NCBI GenBank assembly: GCA_046345315.1
Contig: JBKDKA010000157.1
Location: forward strand, 81,898 to 145,897
Direction: 5' to 3'
DNA length: 64,000 nucleotides
Origin: F1-80-MAGs062 sp046345315
Lineage (GTDB): Bacteria > Planctomycetota > Planctomycetia > Planctomycetales > Planctomycetaceae
Notes under the pieces: generated by a model
Told to the model about the DNA's origin: nothing
Seen by the model: the letters and a program-made list of their open reading frames with translations, nothing else
The model's database searches: none
Part shown: positions 53,753 through 63,862 of the stretch, piece after piece
Layout of the letters: each line of letters opens with the position of its first letter
How positions within the stretch are numbered: position 1 is the first letter of the stretch
Program-made: the position numbers and the translations under genes

Positions 53753-54645
53753 TTTTTTTTTGCATCACGGGCGGCAGATTCAGCAGGTGCGTCATCCCAT
53801 GGTATGAAACCGGACGCTGTTTCCATGTCAATCAGAAGCTGCGCCTCGAGGCTCACATCTTCCAGCGCCTGTAAAATTTCGGACACGTTTTCAGCGGGGA
53901 GTGACTCACGTACGAACATCGTAATGAACGGAACTGCGTTCGATCGACCAATGACACGCAGATCACCCTTCGCGACTTTTCCGCAACCCTCAAGCAGGGG
54001 TTCGGCATAACTGGAAATGACGGCTGCAGCTTTCGCGTCTGCCGGCAGTTCCATCAGCGTAATTGCCGCATTGCTGCACGAAGGCGCGATTTCGACTGGA
54101 TCCGGAATCGGTACATGATGCCCCTTCAGCAGCTCCATCACTGCGGAGGATTTTTCGTCGCATTCCGCTGGTCCGAACAGAATGCGATATCCCTTCAGGT
54201 CTTCCACTCTTTTCGCCGAATCATTCTGACGGACTACGATCAGCCCCGTCTGATCAACACCATCATTGACGTCTGTCAGGCGGGCCAGTGGCCTGACCGG
54301 ATGTTTTTTCTTATGAGCGTCTGAAACCACCACTGAGTGCTTTCCGATGATCAGGTCGAAGGTTCCGCCTGATTTTTCAAGTGCACTGTTGAGTGACTCA
54401 TCCCAGACCACCTGAACCGATCGGTGCAGTTTCTTCTGAAGATACGCGCCCAGTGATTCGTATTTTCGCTGTGCGTAGCCCTTCACGCAGTCGCAGGCCA
54501 GTGGAGCTGCCATCGGGTCCATTACAATCAGCGTCAGTTGCGACTGAGTTACTGGGTCAGCACCGCATACCGCGTCAGACCGAACCCCGAAAACAGTCAA
54601 CAGACAGACGCTGATTACTATTCTGTGGAGTAATGCGCTTCTCAT
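53746..54645 (-). CDS. PhnD/SsuA-type substrate-binding protein
   Basis: A 299-residue exported binding protein of the phosphate/phosphonate (PhnD) family. A signal peptide lies at about 1-29 (IVISVCLLTVFGVRSDAVCG). The body has the two-lobe features SLGAYLQKKLHRSVQVVWDE, GLIVVRQNDSAKRVEDLKGY, and ITLMELPADAKAAAVISSY. The C-terminus ends with AARDAKKKS at the nine-A run. No ABC permease or ATPase is adjacent, so it may serve signalling or a propeller protein rather than transport. Its ATG overlaps the stop of the upstream NHL gene (ATGA). Confidence 0.83.
   Translation of the reverse strand: MRSALLHRIVISVCLLTVFGVRSDAVCGADPVTQSQLTLIVMDPMAAPLACDCVKGYAQRKYESLGAYLQKKLHRSVQVVWDESLNSALEKSGGTFDLIIGKHSVVVSDAHKKKHPVRPLARLTDVNDGVDQTGLIVVRQNDSAKRVEDLKGYRILFGPAECDEKSSAVMELLKGHHVPIPDPVEIAPSCSNAAITLMELPADAKAAAVISSYAEPLLEGCGKVAKGDLRVIGRSNAVPFITMFVRESLPAENVSEILQALEDVSLEAQLLIDMETASGFIPWDDAPAESAARDAKKKS
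53752..53761 (-). promoter_or_regulatory. Candidate slippery site, nine A with in-frame A-AAA-AAG
   Basis: On the minus strand the PhnD-like gene reads GCA AAA AAA AAG TCC TGA. This contains the heptamer A AAA AAG of the dnaX type in frame, 53758-53752. A shift by -1 there continues as GTC CTG ACG in the PQQ frame. No Shine-Dalgarno stimulator was seen upstream. The strongest hairpin downstream is at 53665-53693, about 58 bases away, which is far. Nine A also allow RNA polymerase slippage. Confidence 0.5.
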
Positions 54646-56516
54646 TCGGTGGCTCCTGTTGATTTCGGGCCGGCGATCTCATTCTCGCTGGCGGACGAGG
54701 AGTCCTGAGTCTGACCAGCAATCTCAGACCCAGTGATTTCTGATGCCTCGGGTTTGACTCGCAGGTAACGGTGGGTACTCATCACCTGATCGTCGTAAGT
54801 CATTGAGATCCGAGCTTCGTCATCGTTGACAAATTCAATTCTGTAATCGTAATACTGGATGCCACCGGAGAGCTGCGAAATGACGAGCGTGCTGCCTTCC
54901 TGACGAATTGGTTCCCAGCTGTTTTCAGGTAGACCAGCAAGTTGTCCACCGACCATGGACAACCTGCCGTCATCGTGAAAGACAAATGATGATGTTGCCG
55001 TGGGATCCAGAGCTGTGTCCGCGTTCCCCTCAGTTGAGCTTCCAAGAAAAGCCTGAAGCAAGGAACTGACCACTCCGCTCGTTTGCGTCACCGTGCTGGG
55101 TTTTCCGGTCAGTGACCACTCGCCAATCAGTTTTTTTCCAAGACCATCGCGAGCTTCTTTTGCCAGGACCTCTTCCTGAGTTGGTGACGACACTTCGGAA
55201 TTTGGCACCAGAACGCAGATGTGGGACTTACTGACATTCATCATGTAGTATCGATCCCGTTTTGCGTCGAATCCAATCGCGACATGCTTGCACCCGCCGC
55301 CAATTCTTGCTTTGCCGACAACTCCCAGAAGCTCGCCGTCTTTCGAAAACCTCTTGATCGTACCAATGCTGGATTCTGCCGTCAGAACATCTCCGTTATC
55401 ACAGCACCGCACATTCATCGGATTGCAGCAGCTACCAAACCCCTGAACACCGGAGCGATCACCGCTTCCGAAAGAGTTTATGCGTTTTCCGTCGCGATCG
55501 AGCAACGCAACCTGAAACTTCGTGTTTTCTGCCAGCACGAGATGTTCATCAGTCGCCTGAATATCACACTGTCCACAGCATCCGCTGAGCTGGTCGACAA
55601 CTTTCAGGGGCTCAGATAGTTCGCGATTCATCCGCCACACTTCGTAACCGTGGCCTTCTATGGCATTGCAGCAGAGAAAGATATCACGACTCGTGACCGC
55701 CAGTGCGGTAATGCCTTTCTTCTGAGCCAGCATGTGTTCCCCTGTAAATGCGTCACGGAACATCTGCTCGCTGGACTTGAGTTGTCCTTCATAAAGAGCC
55801 TTCTGTTGTTCCATGGTTGCCAGTCGTTTCTTCAGGCGGTCTGACAGTTCCGCCTCCGGAGTGGCTTTAATCTTCTGGATACGCTCATTAATCCGATCAA
55901 TCTGCTCACGGAATGATGCGGTAAACTCTTCAGCCTGTTTTCGAGCACCATCCGCCGCTCGCTTTTCGAATGATTCCATGTCTCCGATATGGGGAGAATC
56001 AACGGTTGTCAGAAGTTTTCCTTCACCGTTCAGATGCGCCAGCTTGCCGTCACCTGCAACATAAACGGATCCATCAGATCCCTGATTTACCGCAGTTGGG
56101 CGAAACGGCAGTTCAGTGGAACGCTGAAGTACGCCGTCTGGTGAATAGACCTGAAGTAAACCCGCAGCTGTTACTTGATGGGTCGCAGTTTCGCCTTGCT
56201 CTTTTTGCTCTACGACGACCGGAACCAACGGATTGTGATTCGATACGCAGGCCAGAATGTTTCCGTCGCTGTCCAGACAGAACGTGTTCAGCGAAACGGG
56301 AGCTCCTGAGGGATCTGTCGGTCTGATGAAGCGAGCCTGTTTGTGAGTGGCTGTGAACGCCGGAGCGTCCGACGATGGCCCCTCTTCAACAGCCTTCTCA
56401 GCGGCTACTATTGGCTTGTTAAGAAACGATGAGACCGAAACGCTGACGAGCATCACGGCGAAGATGCTTCCTCGCACCAGATACCAGACTGGACGATACA
56501 CATAATCATGACTCAT
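54642..56516 (-). CDS. Cysteine-rich NHL-type propeller protein
   Basis: A 624-residue protein. A hydrophobic stretch near 14-30 (VRGSIFAVMLVSVSVSSFL) anchors or exports it. Residues about 70-470 look like an NHL/SMP-30 type propeller (LNTFCLDSDGNILACVSN; GTIKRFSKDGELLGVVGKAR), interrupted at about 180-260 by a coiled coil (QIDRINERIQKIKATPEAEL). Cys clusters CCGQCD, GSCCNPMNVRCC and GGGCKH may bind metal or cofactor. The C-terminal 150 residues are a lipocalin-like beta domain (IGEWSLTGKPSTV). ATG 56516 has GGAGG upstream. It leads the trio with the PhnD and PQQ genes. No named family was recognised. Confidence 0.75.
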   Translation of the reverse strand: MSHDYVYRPVWYLVRGSIFAVMLVSVSVSSFLNKPIVAAEKAVEEGPSSDAPAFTATHKQARFIRPTDPSGAPVSLNTFCLDSDGNILACVSNHNPLVPVVVEQKEQGETATHQVTAAGLLQVYSPDGVLQRSTELPFRPTAVNQGSDGSVYVAGDGKLAHLNGEGKLLTTVDSPHIGDMESFEKRAADGARKQAEEFTASFREQIDRINERIQKIKATPEAELSDRLKKRLATMEQQKALYEGQLKSSEQMFRDAFTGEHMLAQKKGITALAVTSRDIFLCCNAIEGHGYEVWRMNRELSEPLKVVDQLSGCCGQCDIQATDEHLVLAENTKFQVALLDRDGKRINSFGSGDRSGVQGFGSCCNPMNVRCCDNGDVLTAESSIGTIKRFSKDGELLGVVGKARIGGGCKHVAIGFDAKRDRYYMMNVSKSHICVLVPNSEVSSPTQEEVLAKEARDGLGKKLIGEWSLTGKPSTVTQTSGVVSSLLQAFLGSSTEGNADTALDPTATSSFVFHDDGRLSMVGGQLAGLPENSWEPIRQEGSTLVISQLSGGIQYYDYRIEFVNDDEARISMTYDDQVMSTHRYLRVKPEASEITGSEIAGQTQDSSSASENEIAGPKSTGATE

Positions 56517-56885
56517 CGGTGAACCTCCGGGTAAAAATGAGCATCTCTCCAGGACTATCCGTGATTCTAACCTAACGCCTCGTTTCGACTATATGTTGGC
56601 TTATCAGATTTCATGAAGAGCAGGAATTCCCGCTCCCGCACAAATGTCGCGGTTTCCTGCCGAGAATCGAGTCAAATCAATGAAGCGCTGAGATCCTCAG
56701 AACGCTCGGTAAGAAAATCGCCATAGACCTCAGGAACACGCAAACGTCGCAGATTCACTCACCATCTCGGAGCCGCGCAAAGAAACTCGGATTCATCTGA
56801 TTCAGCACGGTTCGAAATCGAGAACTCGGAATAACAGACAACAAGTGCTCGGACATTCTCACGAGTCAGTTCGGGCTGGGCTCCG
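56517..56885. other. Intergenic region upstream of the NHL gene
   Basis: About 370 bases. It should carry the promoter for the NHL-PhnD-PQQ unit, after the prenyltransferase-repeat gene. No RNA or strong hairpin was recognised. Confidence 0.4.
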
Positions 56886-58007
56886 TTATCGCTGATAGAT
56901 CGGCAGCAACTGATATGCAGGTGTCAGAGCCAGCACGGCCAGGGATGTTGTGTAGGTGTGACCGAAGTAGTCACCGTTGTTGTCACGTTCAATGTCCCAT
57001 GAGCCGTCTTCGGCCTGATTGGCCATCAGTGTTTCTGCCAGTGGCGGGAAGAAATCCTGCCAGTGTTTTCCACCAAGCTGGCACATGGCCTGGCTGCAGT
57101 AGTAGGCTCCATAGTGATACGGTCCGATACCCTGATTGTATTTTCGAAATGACGCTCTCAGAATCCAGTCAGCCGCTTTTTGTATGTTCTCAGACTGATG
57201 CTCACCACCAAGAGCCAGGGATACGATGGCTCCCCCGACGACGCCGCGAGTTGCCAGATGAGCTCCTCCTGGGAGATTGTATGTGTATGCAGACTGTCGC
57301 TGATCGAATCCGCGACGAATGTAACCCCTGGCTTCATCAACGCAGGTCGCCGGTACATCGAAGCCGGCATTGCGTGCACTCCGGTAGAACATCAGCTGCC
57401 ATGAGGTGACTGAGATGTCTGCGTCCCATCCCTGGCGCGGCCGCAGGTATCGCCAGCCTCCCTGTTCATCAGGATTCGCTCGTGTGACAGCCTGCTGGCT
57501 GCGAGTAAACTGCAGTGCACGAGTGATGACGAGCTTCGCTGCTTTTGCCCGTTCGCCGGACAGCATGCCGTAAACTTCTGAAAGCATCATGGAAGCGATG
57601 GCGTGGTTGTAGTTTCCAGCGTGCGAAGCGCCATCATGCACATGCCCGGATTCCGGTTCTTCGGCAGACAACAGCCCGTCAGCTCTCTGGCACGAGAGCA
57701 CAAAATCCACCGCGTTCAGTAACTCAGAACCATTGGGGCCTTCTCCTGGAATATGGCCTCGAGACAGAAATGCAAGTACTGCCAGGCTGGTTATGCCCGG
57801 CTGGCCTGTCGGTGGAGAATCGAATGAACCATCAGGCTTCTGACAGGCTGCGATGTACGTCAGTGCTCGATCAACGGATCGATCGACTTCTCGCCACTTC
57901 GCTTCCGACAGTACGTCACGCGGGCTGTCCCCGAACAGAGAAAGCGAACTGCTCAGGATTGCTGCAGGAACGAAGATTGTAAGAATCCGGATTCGGAATC
58001 CATTCAT
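56886..58007 (-). CDS. Secreted prenyltransferase / squalene-cyclase repeat protein
   Basis: A 373-residue protein with a signal peptide (ILTIFVPAAILSSSLSLFG). The rest is a helical barrel of repeats with the QxxDGSW/F type signature: ACQKPDGSFDSPP, LSCQRADGLLSAEEP and MANQAEDGSWDIERD, and DADISVTSWQLMFYRSA. Such proteins are typical of planctomycetes next to vWA/DUF4175 genes; enzymatic activity is not established. 61 bases separate it from the upstream gene on the same strand. Confidence 0.85.
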   Translation of the reverse strand: MNGFRIRILTIFVPAAILSSSLSLFGDSPRDVLSEAKWREVDRSVDRALTYIAACQKPDGSFDSPPTGQPGITSLAVLAFLSRGHIPGEGPNGSELLNAVDFVLSCQRADGLLSAEEPESGHVHDGASHAGNYNHAIASMMLSEVYGMLSGERAKAAKLVITRALQFTRSQQAVTRANPDEQGGWRYLRPRQGWDADISVTSWQLMFYRSARNAGFDVPATCVDEARGYIRRGFDQRQSAYTYNLPGGAHLATRGVVGGAIVSLALGGEHQSENIQKAADWILRASFRKYNQGIGPYHYGAYYCSQAMCQLGGKHWQDFFPPLAETLMANQAEDGSWDIERDNNGDYFGHTYTTSLAVLALTPAYQLLPIYQR

Positions 58008-58068
58008 CTGTCATTCTTCTGTGGGACTTCTGTGGGATTGGTTTCAGGGAAAAAACGACTACAGGAAT

Positions 58069-61000
58069 TCATGGGGATCTGACCCCGCTGAGCGTCTCGA
58101 AATAACCCTGGATAGCATGTCGATACTGTTCAGGCGGCTGATGCCCCTGTCCCTGTCGTAGCTGTTCCTCCAGTTTTGATCCCAGAGTGTTCCATGCACG
58201 CTCCTTCCGTCGGGGCGAAATTCCGGCGGCGGTGGCGTCATCGGTTTTCAGGAGCTTCCTGATTGCTTCCTCCATCTCACGCCGAATCCTGTCTGCTCGT
58301 CCCGACGCCAGACGCCCCTGCATCAGCTGAGCAGAAGCCTGCATGGATTGACCACGTGCGGAACCACCGCGACCAGAGCCAGGGCCGGAGCCCGGTTTAA
58401 ACCAGTCTTTCTCAATCAACAGATTCGACGGCCGACAGCAGGGAATTCCCAATGCTTCCGCAGCCATGGCCTCGTCCTCCAGCATCGCGAGCAGTTCATC
58501 GAGGGAATCTGGTTCATTTTGCGGCAGAGACTTCGGACTGCGATCATAGGGTAGTGAGTCCAGATGCCTGATCATGCCGTCCATGACCAGGTCAAGCTTT
58601 TGTTCGGCCTCTGTGAGAAATGTGACAGCCGCCGTCTGACGTTCGATCGCTTCAGGGATGTTGTTCTCGTTGAACGCCATCTGGCTGTCTTCCATTTCCG
58701 GAATCAAATCCAGTTCCATTGTGGCGAGAAAATCTCCTGCAAGTCGAGCCAGTTCCGGGCTGATTCCCCGACACTGAGCTCGCAGATTCGTCAGCTTTCT
58801 GTTGAGCGTCATTGTGTCGACGGTCAGACGATGCTGGTCGATTTCTGCTGCAAGATGATGCTTGTTCTCATCCAGCAGCTGTTCTCTTCGGATCCATCCG
58901 GAAACGTCCGTGATCAGCGAAGCCGCTTCCTGCAATCGATTACCGACATGGATCGGCAAACGAGGACTCTGATGTCTGTCCGAAAGGGCTGGCAATGACG
59001 TCTGAAACGCGGTCAGCCGCTGATAGAGATCGTCGGCTGTTTTCAGAGCTTCCGCTGATTCTTCATCGCGAGACAGCCTGGCAAGGTCCGTTGCGGTCGA
59101 AACCATCTGCATGATCTCGGTTTTCACTGCCGCTAAGTCTTCCTGTTCAATATCAATGTCCTTCGGCGTCCAGACAACGAAGTTGTCAAGAAGTTCGGAC
59201 ACCTTGTTGGCAATGTGATCGGCAGCGGCTGACCGTTTCTCCCTGCGATCCGGGAGTTCGAATCGTTTCTTCGAACCCTCGTCAGGAGTCTCTTCGTCTG
59301 CTGCTTCTGCTCCTTGTTTTGTTGCGATGAGCAGCTGCTTCTGTCGATTGTTCAGGAGAGTCAGCTGATCCCGAAGCGTCGTAGCCTCGAGCCGATTTCG
59401 GGCCATGTATCGCTGCAGTAATCGAGGATCCTCTGCAAGGACTTTTGCAAGTTCTGACTGAATTTCGAGCTTCTTCTTCAGGAACGCCTGAAGCTGCTTC
59501 AGATATTCATCCGACAGCTCCAGTTCCATGAAAGCGCGTTCTTTCGGATTCAGCAGCGGTTTCTGAGATTTCAGCATGGCGAAAGTGCCTTCGAGAAAGA
59601 TCTGATGCATCTTCCGAATCCGCAGCATGGCATCTGCCAGCTTTGAATTCTGCTTCACTTCGTCGTATTGCTGTGTCAACTTTCCGAGGAGCTCCAGCGC
59701 TCGCTGAATGTGTACGACGGAACCTGAAAGATCTTCTCTGTTGGCGGGACTGTCTGCCAGAGTAACGTCCTGAAGAAGTTCGCGGGCTGGATGAATATGC
59801 AGCTGTTGAATATCACGCAGCTGCAGTCCGATGAATGCGTAGGGTGTGCCGGAACTTTTTTCTGTCAGCGATTTCACATGCTGTTCCGCAGTACCCAGGC
59901 GATCATCAGTCTTTCGGACGGCGGCACTGTCTGCTTTTTCCCAGTCCGTTTCGGATTCATGACGCTGGCAGACGGGCTGCAGTTCATCACGAGCGAGTGT
60001 CAGTTCCTGCTTCAGTTGTTCCAGAATCGGATCGATCTGCAGCTGAAGCTTATCGAGCACTCGAGATGTGAAGGAACCTGCCCATTCATCAATCTGAATT
60101 CGGCGGCGACTGCAGCTGGTGCACTGACCTCCCGAAGTATCGAGCGCCTGTTTTGCCATGAAGAAATCCGGTCGCGGCTTCCCTGTGATCTCACTGCCCG
60201 GCTTCGCTGGCGGTTGTGCCGGCCCGCCGTCCTTTGGTGACCACTGGTTACCGCCCGCGAGCCTCGGCTTCTGTTCCTGTTCCTGCTCCCCTGCGGCCAC
60301 TGGAGGATTATTTTCTGGCTCTCTGCCAGGAGTCACATCAGGCGAATCGGGAGGCAATTCCGCACGCGAAGCCTCTGATGGCTCATTCCGAGCTGTTTGC
60401 TGTTGGTCTGCTGCCTGCTGGTCTGCCGCTTGCTGCGGGCCTGCCTGGCTCTGCTGAGCGGTTTGAGATTCTGCCGCTGATTCGTTCTGATGGTGCATCG
60501 TGGCCACGTTTTTTGTGTCGTAAACACGAATGGCGTAGGCCAGTTCCTGCCCATGTTTCAACTGAAAGTCCTTCAATGCGAGTTCTGCCTGTGCACGAAC
60601 AGATTTCTCGCCTGACTGTGCGCCGAGAGGAATCGGAATGACCTTCAGTTCCTGGCTTGTTTTCTTTTTGGATGCTCTTGGTTCCGTCACTGATTCGGAA
60701 TCGGATTTCGAATCAGAATCAGTCGATGTATCGGATTCCGGATCGAACACGACCAGTTCCGCACGAGAGATTCCGAAGTCATCGCTGGCCTGGAAATCAA
60801 TCATCAAGGTGTCATCCGGACGCAGAGAGATGTTATTCAACTCCTCAGTGACGCTGACGACGGGCGCCTGATCTCGAAGCACGACCAGTTCGCATCGAGA
60901 CGGATTTTCATTCTGCAGGCCACTGGTATTCTCCAGTATCGGACGAAACGTCCACGAATCCGTCAGCTCGATATTCCATTCGAATGTTTGCTCGGCTGTC

Positions 61001-62118
61001 TGCTGAAGTGGAACAAGAACGTCGTTTTCTCCCTTCAACGTCAGAGACTTCAGGGCTTCACTCGCTTCGAGCTTCAGTTGAAGCCGACTGCCCTGTGGAA
61101 TTCGAGTCGACTTTGGCAGGCCGGTCACCCGGGTTTCCGGAAGTTTTGTATAAGCAGGGGGAATTACGACAAACTCGACCAGTCTCAGCTCCGGGCGGTC
61201 GACGACGTCGATTCTGTGCCATGGAGTTTGCCCGTCGCCGGCACGAAAACGAAATGAAAACCCCTCCTGCAGGTTTCTGAGTGGAAACTGAAAACTGCTT
61301 TTCTCTTCGACGGAAAAACTCACCGGGTGAACGGTCTCTTCGGCATCATCCTGTCGAATCATGACAACTGCCGATCCTGGTACCCTTCCGGTCACGTTAG
61401 CCGAAAGATTTAAATCAGCTCCTCGCGCCTGAACTGTCCCGACTGGAGCCGCCTGAACTCTTGTTAAGCTCAGGTCGGTACTCGGGTTGAAGAACCGTTT
61501 GACGAGCAGGGCAACTCGTGCAGGGTCGCATAACAGAACTCCAAGCCAGACGGCACACACGGCGGCAAGGCAGATACCAGCAGATTGCACATGCCTGCCG
61601 ATACGGATCTCCCCGGGTGTCACTCGGTGCTCAAGTTGTGATGCTTCCTCAGCGACCTGACGAATCAACCGTTCTGATCCCAGCATCGTCAGATCTCGAT
61701 TCGATTCAGCGAACGATGTGAGAGATGTCCAGCGTTCGTTGAGATCGGGGATCTGACTGTCAATAGAACGAACGACCTGCTGTCGCGTCATTCGTTTTCG
61801 GAATGCCGAGATCAGGCAGCCCATCGCAAGCAGGAGCATGGCACCAATCGATACAGACGTCAGTGTCCTCCGTGAAGCTGGCTCGAACAGGACCATCCAC
61901 CAGTCAGTCAGTACCGATACCAGCAGCACCGCCAATGCTGAGCATAACGCCATGATCATGGCTGCAATCAGGACGGCAGTACGGGACCGACGAACGACGG
62001 CCGAGATTTTTCTCGAAACGGCCGGTGGAATCGAAATCGCCCTGCGGTCTTCGCCGTCGGAATCACGGTCTCTCTTCAATACAATTTCGGATTCCGTTGA
62101 CGCGAATTGTTCAGACAT
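58069..62118 (-). CDS. Large DUF4175-like coiled-coil membrane protein
   Basis: A 1349-residue protein. Two membrane helices near 46-70 and 85-105 (LIAAMIMALCSALAVLLVSV; VSIGAMLLLAMGCLISAF) lead RRMTRQQVVRSIDSQIP-like helices. A beta-rich part follows, then a long helical, Gln/Glu/Ala-rich region (about 440-560, low complexity with repeated AADQQ) and more helical coiled coil to the end. The set BatA-like, DUF4175-like and squalene-repeat recurs in planctomycetes, next to MoxR/DUF58 genes that would lie beyond the window. ATG 62118 has GGAGGAG upstream (a GTG at 62121 is also possible). Function unknown. Confidence 0.75.
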   Translation of the reverse strand: MSEQFASTESEIVLKRDRDSDGEDRRAISIPPAVSRKISAVVRRSRTAVLIAAMIMALCSALAVLLVSVLTDWWMVLFEPASRRTLTSVSIGAMLLLAMGCLISAFRKRMTRQQVVRSIDSQIPDLNERWTSLTSFAESNRDLTMLGSERLIRQVAEEASQLEHRVTPGEIRIGRHVQSAGICLAAVCAVWLGVLLCDPARVALLVKRFFNPSTDLSLTRVQAAPVGTVQARGADLNLSANVTGRVPGSAVVMIRQDDAEETVHPVSFSVEEKSSFQFPLRNLQEGFSFRFRAGDGQTPWHRIDVVDRPELRLVEFVVIPPAYTKLPETRVTGLPKSTRIPQGSRLQLKLEASEALKSLTLKGENDVLVPLQQTAEQTFEWNIELTDSWTFRPILENTSGLQNENPSRCELVVLRDQAPVVSVTEELNNISLRPDDTLMIDFQASDDFGISRAELVVFDPESDTSTDSDSKSDSESVTEPRASKKKTSQELKVIPIPLGAQSGEKSVRAQAELALKDFQLKHGQELAYAIRVYDTKNVATMHHQNESAAESQTAQQSQAGPQQAADQQAADQQQTARNEPSEASRAELPPDSPDVTPGREPENNPPVAAGEQEQEQKPRLAGGNQWSPKDGGPAQPPAKPGSEITGKPRPDFFMAKQALDTSGGQCTSCSRRRIQIDEWAGSFTSRVLDKLQLQIDPILEQLKQELTLARDELQPVCQRHESETDWEKADSAAVRKTDDRLGTAEQHVKSLTEKSSGTPYAFIGLQLRDIQQLHIHPARELLQDVTLADSPANREDLSGSVVHIQRALELLGKLTQQYDEVKQNSKLADAMLRIRKMHQIFLEGTFAMLKSQKPLLNPKERAFMELELSDEYLKQLQAFLKKKLEIQSELAKVLAEDPRLLQRYMARNRLEATTLRDQLTLLNNRQKQLLIATKQGAEAADEETPDEGSKKRFELPDRREKRSAAADHIANKVSELLDNFVVWTPKDIDIEQEDLAAVKTEIMQMVSTATDLARLSRDEESAEALKTADDLYQRLTAFQTSLPALSDRHQSPRLPIHVGNRLQEAASLITDVSGWIRREQLLDENKHHLAAEIDQHRLTVDTMTLNRKLTNLRAQCRGISPELARLAGDFLATMELDLIPEMEDSQMAFNENNIPEAIERQTAAVTFLTEAEQKLDLVMDGMIRHLDSLPYDRSPKSLPQNEPDSLDELLAMLEDEAMAAEALGIPCCRPSNLLIEKDWFKPGSGPGSGRGGSARGQSMQASAQLMQGRLASGRADRIRREMEEAIRKLLKTDDATAAGISPRRKERAWNTLGSKLEEQLRQGQGHQPPEQYRHAIQGYFETLSGVRSP

Positions 62119-62179
62119 CACTCTACTCCTCCGGACGACAATTCGAATTGCTGACAGACGTTGAGATGTCGTTCACCGA

Positions 62180-63862
62180 TCATGCGAGGCCAGTCTTCTT
62201 CCGTATCATCCACTCCACCGTGAAACAGCCGATAATCACCCACAGGCACCACCAGCGGTCCCAGATCGGTGTTCTCTTTGAAGATCTGCTGATCTCAGGA
62301 TCGAGAGACAATGCCCGACTGAGTTTGCTCAGTGCAGCCGGATGAATCACCATTCCTCCTGACTGGCGAGCGAGAGTTTCCAGCATCGGCAGATCCGCTC
62401 GCGAGTCCGTCAGTTCCCGGCTGATCGGAGGCTCAAAGGTGATTTCAACCTGAACTGACTCCTGATAGTTCTCGGCGGCAAGGAGTCGCTCCACTTCTGC
62501 TCCCGTCGCTCGAGCCTGATACCGGCCGGACTGTTCCGCAGAAAATCGCCCCTGATAGCGTCCGGGAACTTTCTCATCCGGACGAAGCTCGAGCCTGTTC
62601 ACAAGCTGCTCGGCGCTGAAGATCTGAATCTCCGGTGCAGCATTGGAAACGGGGTGTCCCTGCGGATCGGTGAGGTCGACTGTGAACTGAGCGACGTCGC
62701 CCTGTTCGTACTTTAGCTTGTCTGATCCAAGTCGAACAAACCTGGAGCCTTTCACTGACGCCCCGGACAACATCCAGCGAATGAGTTGTCCCCAGAATCG
62801 GTGATGGTACTTGTCTCCGTTTCGCATCCTCAACTGATAGGTTGACGGTGACGACAGGAAGGCAACGCGGCCTGCTCCAATCCGATGCCAGGCCAGAAAC
62901 GCTGCCGATTCTGCTCCGGGATTGCCTGATCTCGATGCTGCTGAAAGCAGAACCTCGCTTGCCGGCTTCGGTTTATGAAACCCTGAAAGCGAATAAACCG
63001 GAAGTAGATCGCTCATTTCTCGCCAGACCGCCTCGGTCGTGACCATATCTTCATCGAGTCGCATGGCATCGACACTGCGGCCCTCCGGTGTCAGTTCCAC
63101 GCGGTATCCCGATTTGTCAGGCTGAAATTCCGGAACCGATTCCACCGGAAGCAGATCGAGCAGCGGCCCCTCTCCGAAATCATGAGGCATGGAATTCTGT
63201 CCGGCGATCACGATCAGATTTCCACCTCGCTGAACCAGATATTCACGGAGTGACTCCTGAGACGCATCGGTCAGATGGTCTGGCGTAACGTCGCCGAGGA
63301 TCACCAGTCGATATGCGGACCATTCGTCGGCAGTCTGTGGCAGTTTTCGATCCTTCTCGCGATGTCCCGTACCGAACACTTCGGGCTGAAAATGGAGCTG
63401 ATCGAACTCAATCTGCTTCTGTCTGCGAAACAGATTGACCAGGTACTGATACTCCCAGCGAGCACGACTGTCAGCGATCAGAATGCTGACGCTTGCTTCT
63501 GTCACATCGACTGCCAAAGTGGCTGTGTTGTTTTCAGCTGTATGTTCTCCCGGCAGTTCCACGGCTCGAAGAGTAAACTCGCGTCGTCCGGAACGAGCTG
63601 TCGGAACTTCGAAATGAAACCGCTGATCTTCCTGATCATGAGTGATATTGAGCATCCGTGATTCAAGAACGCTTTCTCCTTCGAGGAGCTGAATTTCACC
63701 TGTTGTGCCCGAGAAAAGCGACGCGGTCACAAGGCCTTCGATCAGAATCCGGTCTTTTTCGACGACCATGGAAGGTGCCTGGATGTGGTGCAGAGCAACA
63801 TCCTTCGCCATCTCGGATCGTCCAATGGGGACAACGCAGAGCGGGATTCGCAGCTGTGAAGC
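62180..63862 (-). pseudogene. BatA/vWA-like membrane protein, truncated by IS630 insertion
   Basis: Coding-like sequence of about 560 residues: LRIPLCVVPIGRSEMAKDV, a beta-sandwich region, a glutamine-amidotransferase-like middle (RWEYQYLVNLFRRQKQIEFD; YRLVILGDVTPDHLT; GGNLIVIAGQNSMPHDFG) and a C-terminal anchor (WWCLWVIIGCFTVEWMIRKK). Homologues have a preceding N-terminal membrane and vWA part. Here the frame runs without start into IS630 sequence at about 63862, so the N-terminal half is cut off from the rest. An internal ATG at 63809-63811 could still give a shortened protein. Confidence 0.7.
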
